Shown here: positions 4,963 to 7,543 of the stretch, piece after piece
Layout of the letters: each line of letters opens with the position of its first letter
Numbering within the stretch: position 1 is the stretch's first letter
Position numbers and translations under genes: made by a program
The notes under the pieces: generated by a model
Database searches by the model: none
What the model saw: only the letters and a program-made list of their open reading frames with translations
What the model was told of the DNA's origin: nothing
Source: Candidatus Nanohalarchaeota archaeon
GTDB lineage: Archaea; EX4484-52; JAADEF01
NCBI GenBank assembly: GCA_013153555.1
Contig: JAADEF010000072.1
Location: forward strand, 1 to 7,543
Direction of reading: 5' to 3'
Length of the DNA stretch: 7,543 bases

Positions 4963-6296
4963 TGCATTTTAGCCTTTAAGCATTCCATTTCTTTTTCTAT
5001 TTCTTCAATCAAATTATGTTTTTCTTTTCTGAAGAAATAAATAATAATACCTATACTCATCCATATTAAAGATAAACTCAATGTCTTTAAATCTATAAAT
5101 GCTGCACTGTACATTATAAGCAAAGAAACAGCACTTACAAATAAAATAATTACTACATCATATTTGAATTTTAAAGAACTTAAACTGTAAAGATGTTTTC
5201 GCCGATATTTTAAAGAAAGCGCTGCAATACTCATTAAAAAATAAGTGATAGAAGTTGTAAAAGCTGCCAATGTTGCTAAGCTTATAAGAGGTAAATTAAG
5301 TAAATAAAGAAAAGATAACATTAAACCTATAAAAGTTATGCTGAACCAAGGAACGCTTTTACTTTTATCTAATAAAGAGAAAATAGATGATAAAACTTTA
5401 TCCTTTCCCCATGCATAAAAAAATCTTGAAGCAGAATACATTCCTAATGAAATCTTAACAAAAAGCATTAAAGCCAAAGCATACATTAGAAATTGAGAAA
5501 GCTCGCTCGGAAGTAGTTTAAAAACACTTCCTGCTTCGGCTATAGCATTTAAATCAAAAGTACCATAAATCAATAAAGCAAAAAAGAAGTAAATTAAAAA
5601 GACAATGGTGAGAGAAAAGAAAATTGCTAGAGGTATGTTCTTTCTGTGGTTTTTAACCTCACCTCCTACATAAGTTACAGATTCAAATCCTTGATACATA
5701 GAAAACAACACAGTTGCCACAATAAAAATTTCTTTCCATGATGCAGATGAAAAGTTGCCTTTAAACACATCTAAACTAAAATGATTGGCCATGTAAATAG
5801 AGGATACTAAGAAAAAAAGCAGAGTAATGAAGAAAACCGCTGTTTGCAGGCGAATAATAAACCTGGCTCCGCTCATCATAAGCAAAAGCATTATAAATAC
5901 TAAAATTAGCCCTATCTCGAAGTGAGTAATATGTTCAGGTAGATGAGATGCAAATGCGTCCTTTAAAATAAGAGAAAGTACTCTCAAATAAAAAGATATT
6001 CTTGCGATTAAATTAAAAACAACTGCCCAACCTAACAAAAAACCAACAAGAGGGTGAATCATCCTGCTTATAAAAGCATACTCTCCTGCAGATCTACCAT
6101 AAGCACTTCCCAAAAAACCATACACATAACCTATAGACAAATCTAGTAAATACACAATCAGTAATGAAAAGAGAATATATGACCCTATGCGGTAATTATT
6201 TTGTACATCCAACATCAAATAAAATACACCTAATCCCAAAATAGAATTAACTGCAAAAATGGTGATTTCCATTAAGCTAAAATGTCTTTTTAACAT
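4926..6296 (-). CDS. APC-superfamily amino acid permease
   Basis: A 456-residue secondary transporter, probably importing amino acids or polyamines by cation symport or exchange; the substrate cannot be read from the sequence. About 12 hydrophobic helices are visible, at roughly 6-29, 36-63, 79-115, 124-147, 150-173, 187-214, 221-247, 264-300 and four more up to about residue 424. The broken first helix has the glycine motif ILGLGVF (about 19-25). The sixth helix and the loop after it carry YQGFESVTYVGGEVKNHRKN, a hallmark of APC permeases. The C-terminal tail is cytoplasmic, acidic then histidine-rich (MHHSHMPANLHEQ). A GGGGTTGAT ribosome site and an 8-base gap link it to the MBL-fold gene upstream. 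The tail's last 11 codons and stop lie antisense over the end of the radical SAM gene. Confidence 0.88.
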   Translation of the reverse strand: MLKRHFSLMEITIFAVNSILGLGVFYLMLDVQNNYRIGSYILFSLLIVYLLDLSIGYVYGFLGSAYGRSAGEYAFISRMIHPLVGFLLGWAVVFNLIARISFYLRVLSLILKDAFASHLPEHITHFEIGLILVFIMLLLMMSGARFIIRLQTAVFFITLLFFLVSSIYMANHFSLDVFKGNFSSASWKEIFIVATVLFSMYQGFESVTYVGGEVKNHRKNIPLAIFFSLTIVFLIYFFFALLIYGTFDLNAIAEAGSVFKLLPSELSQFLMYALALMLFVKISLGMYSASRFFYAWGKDKVLSSIFSLLDKSKSVPWFSITFIGLMLSFLYLLNLPLISLATLAAFTTSITYFLMSIAALSLKYRRKHLYSLSSLKFKYDVVIILFVSAVSLLIMYSAAFIDLKTLSLSLIWMSIGIIIYFFRKEKHNLIEEIEKEMECLKAKMHHSHMPANLHEQ

Positions 6297-6305
6297 ATCA
6301 ACCCC
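6297..6305 (-). promoter_or_regulatory. Ribosome binding site of the permease gene
   Basis: On the minus strand the gap reads GGGGTTGAT directly before the ATG at 6296, and its first G is the last base of the upstream TAG stop codon. It partly matches the archaeal GGAGGTGAT consensus and supports the chosen start. Confidence 0.45.
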
Positions 6306-7078
6306 TATTTATTAAATTCATACATTTGACCGTCATTAGCAAAAATTATAGTTTTATCCTCAGCAACTTCTTTAAACTCTTCCTTTAATTTTTTTAAGCC
6401 ATAAGACCACAAAGGATATGAGAAATGCCTAAACACTATATAAGAAGCGTTTGTTTCTTTTACCATCCTCATGGCATCATCTTTGTCTGCATGTCTGAAC
6501 TCAGAAGACTCTTTTTTCAATATAGCAAAATGAGCTATTAAAACATCTACATTTTTAAAGTAATATTTAAATTCTGGAAAATATTCTGTGTCAGAAGTAT
6601 AACCTATGCGAAAATCATCAAATTCTATTACCATACCAATGGCTTGAGGTTCGTGATGCAAAGTAGGAGTAAAAACAAAATTACAGCAATCATCAGAATA
6701 CACATCTCCTTTCTTAAATACTTGATATTTTAGCAATAAAGATTTATGATACGGGCTTATAGCATCAAAACAACCTTCGCCTTCTCCGTGCATGCATTTA
6801 TTAAACATCCCTACTACATTTCTTTTTTTCGCATAAAAATAAGCTGCCTCAATTACTGCCTCGCTATCTCCATAATGGTCTAAATGCTGATGAGAAACAA
6901 ATAAATAAGAAAGCTTTTGAAAAGGAAGATTCAAAGACAAAGCATCTCTCAAAGCACCAGTACCGGGATCAATAAAGAAATGCTTATCTCTGTGCTCCAA
7001 CCACAAACCAGAAGTATGAAGCTGTTGAGTTGCTAACATGTATCTACCTCCTCCTGATCCCAACACATACAATTTCAT
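6305..7078 (-). CDS. MBL-fold metallohydrolase, RNase Z/phosphodiesterase-like
   Basis: A cytosolic binuclear metal hydrolase of 257 residues. It starts KLYVLGSGGG (2-11), has FIDPGTGALRDAL (35-47), then the metal motif SHQHLDH with H63, H65, D67 and H68 in the classic HxHxDH pattern. Further ligands are likely H141 (TLHHEP), D163 (GYTSDT) and H218 (FRHFSYPL). RHADKDDA (195-202) resembles the histidine motif near the active site of RNase Z-type enzymes. I see no long flexible arm of tRNase Z, so tRNA 3' processing is only one option; phosphodiester or ester hydrolysis is as likely. Cysteines C95, C103, C131 and C132 form an unusual extra set. It lies 2 bases after cutA; the ribosome site AAGGTG (7092-7087) sits in the cutA 3' end, 8 bases from the ATG. 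Confidence 0.85.
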   Translation of the reverse strand: MKLYVLGSGGGRYMLATQQLHTSGLWLEHRDKHFFIDPGTGALRDALSLNLPFQKLSYLFVSHQHLDHYGDSEAVIEAAYFYAKKRNVVGMFNKCMHGEGEGCFDAISPYHKSLLLKYQVFKKGDVYSDDCCNFVFTPTLHHEPQAIGMVIEFDDFRIGYTSDTEYFPEFKYYFKNVDVLIAHFAILKKESSEFRHADKDDAMRMVKETNASYIVFRHFSYPLWSYGLKKLKEEFKEVAEDKTIIFANDGQMYEFNK

Positions 7079-7080
7079 CC

Positions 7081-7410
7081 TTATAACACCTTATTGGTTT
7101 CTTTATCTATCCAAGAAGCGTAATGTAGGCTTATATCTTTTGCTTCAAAAGCCATAACTTCTGCTACTTCGTACGGATGATTTACTAAAATTTCATGCTT
7201 CACTTTTTCCACTAACTCCTCTCTTGTTTTCATGATCAACATAAATTCTTTGGATTCTTCAATTTGTCCCTTCCACCAGTATTTAGAGGTTACATTAGAA
7301 ATAATATTAACACAAGCCACTAAGCGCTTATGCAATAAAAGATTTGTAAGCTTTAAAGCAATCTCTTCATCATCCACAGTAGTAATTACAACATAATACT
7401 TTTCATTCAT
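7081..7410 (-). CDS. cutA: CutA1 family protein (divalent cation tolerance)
   Basis: A small cytosolic protein of 109 residues, the normal length for CutA1, which forms very stable trimers with a ferredoxin-like fold. The name comes from copper tolerance in Escherichia coli; its real role is still debated. Family motifs are clear: YYVVITTVDDEE (5-16), RLVACVNI (29-36, with C33), YWWKGQIEESKEFMLIMKT (44-62) and HPYEVAEV (78-85). The start ATG at 7410 overlaps the stop of the gene before it by one base (TAATG). It is preceded by a near-perfect ribosome site, GAGGTGAT. Two bases separate its stop from the MBL-fold gene, so these genes are surely co-transcribed. Confidence 0.95.
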   Translation of the reverse strand: MNEKYYVVITTVDDEEIALKLTNLLLHKRLVACVNIISNVTSKYWWKGQIEESKEFMLIMKTREELVEKVKHEILVNHPYEVAEVMAFEAKDISLHYASWIDKETNKVL

Positions 7411-7543
7411 TAAATCACCTCATATATTAGCTCCTTTACTTTACCCACAGATTTACCGTTAAGAAGAACCTCTAATTCTTCAGGTAAATGCAGTTTAAGA
7501 GTGTAAGCTCTGTCCAAAACATCATAATCAATAAACAGCTTTT
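7410..7543 (-). CDS. Unidentified protein, C-terminal 43 residues (truncated by window edge)
   Basis: The minus strand from the right edge stays open for 43 codons and ends at TAA (7412-7410). The residues read KLFIDYDVLDRAYTLKL, then HLPEELEVLLNGKSVGKVKE, then LIYEVI. The pattern of alternating hydrophobics and LNGKSV suggests beta strands and a turn. I cannot assign a family from so little. The stop overlaps the cutA ATG (TAATG) and the cutA ribosome site lies inside the last codons, which makes the frame believable and puts it first in view of the operon. Confidence 0.65.
   Translation of the reverse strand, partial: KLFIDYDVLDRAYTLKLHLPEELEVLLNGKSVGKVKELIYEVI
7414..7421 (-). promoter_or_regulatory. 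Strong ribosome binding site of cutA
   Basis: GAGGTGAT on the minus strand is the best match in the window to the complement of the archaeal 16S 3' end. It sits 3 bases before the cutA ATG and inside the last codons of the upstream gene. It selects the ATG at 7410 over the out-of-frame ATG at 7406. Confidence 0.7.

Noticed and set aside
1..7543. CRISPR array, insertion sequence or defence island
   Set aside because: No regularly spaced repeats, transposase, terminal inverted repeats or nuclease/toxin-type genes are visible; all complete ORFs except the 91-residue membrane protein belong to recognisable housekeeping or transport families.
1..7543. Bacteroidetes origin, suggested by the GT3 glycogen synthase
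   Set aside because: GT3 enzymes do occur there, but the tRNA-Arg GCG, tRNA-Pro G1-C72 and leaderless TATA-type promoters favour Archaea.

Overview
This AT-rich window (about one-third G+C by eye) looks archaeal, most plausibly from a small-genome lineage of the DPANN type, although the phylum is inferred and not shown. The best domain evidence is in the three tRNA genes. The tRNA-Arg has anticodon GCG, where bacteria normally use ACG. The tRNA-Pro has a G1-C72 end pair, where bacteria have C1-G72. The tRNA-Ser begins GCC. None encodes CCA. First genes of transcription units have TATA-like boxes about 26-30 bases before the ATG and no Shine-Dalgarno (leaderless type). Internal operon genes have GGTG- or GGGG-type ribosome sites. 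TAA, TAG and TGA all act as stops, so the code is standard.

Layout: (1) Bases 1-265, minus strand: 5' part of a gene for a membrane-anchored, probably surface protein, cut by the window edge. It diverges across only 37 bases from (2) a plus-strand pair, a eukaryote-type (GT3) glycogen synthase and a 91-residue membrane protein, followed after 16 bases by tRNA-Arg. (3) A tRNA island at 2361-2750: tRNA-Arg (+), tRNA-Pro (-) and tRNA-Ser (-). (4) A minus-strand GT4 glycosyltransferase whose stop lies 13 bases before tRNA-Ser. (5) A divergent promoter region (3862-3930) leading to a plus-strand AmmeMemoRadiSam-type radical SAM protein. (6) A minus-strand operon running from the right edge: an unidentified partial gene, cutA, an MBL-fold hydrolase and an APC-family permease, joined by a 1-base overlap, a 2-base gap and an 8-base gap. 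The permease and radical SAM genes converge and overlap by 37 bases in their coding ends.

How the genes may work together: glycogen synthase points to storage of an alpha-glucan, and the GT4 enzyme to surface or lipid-linked glycan synthesis, but they lie in separate, convergent units. The cutA-MBL-permease operon has no obvious common pathway. No mobile element, CRISPR array or defence system is visible. The most interesting items are the GT3 glycogen synthase without most of its allosteric arginine cluster, its small membrane-protein partner, the radical SAM protein without its usual partners in view, and the antisense-overlapping gene ends.
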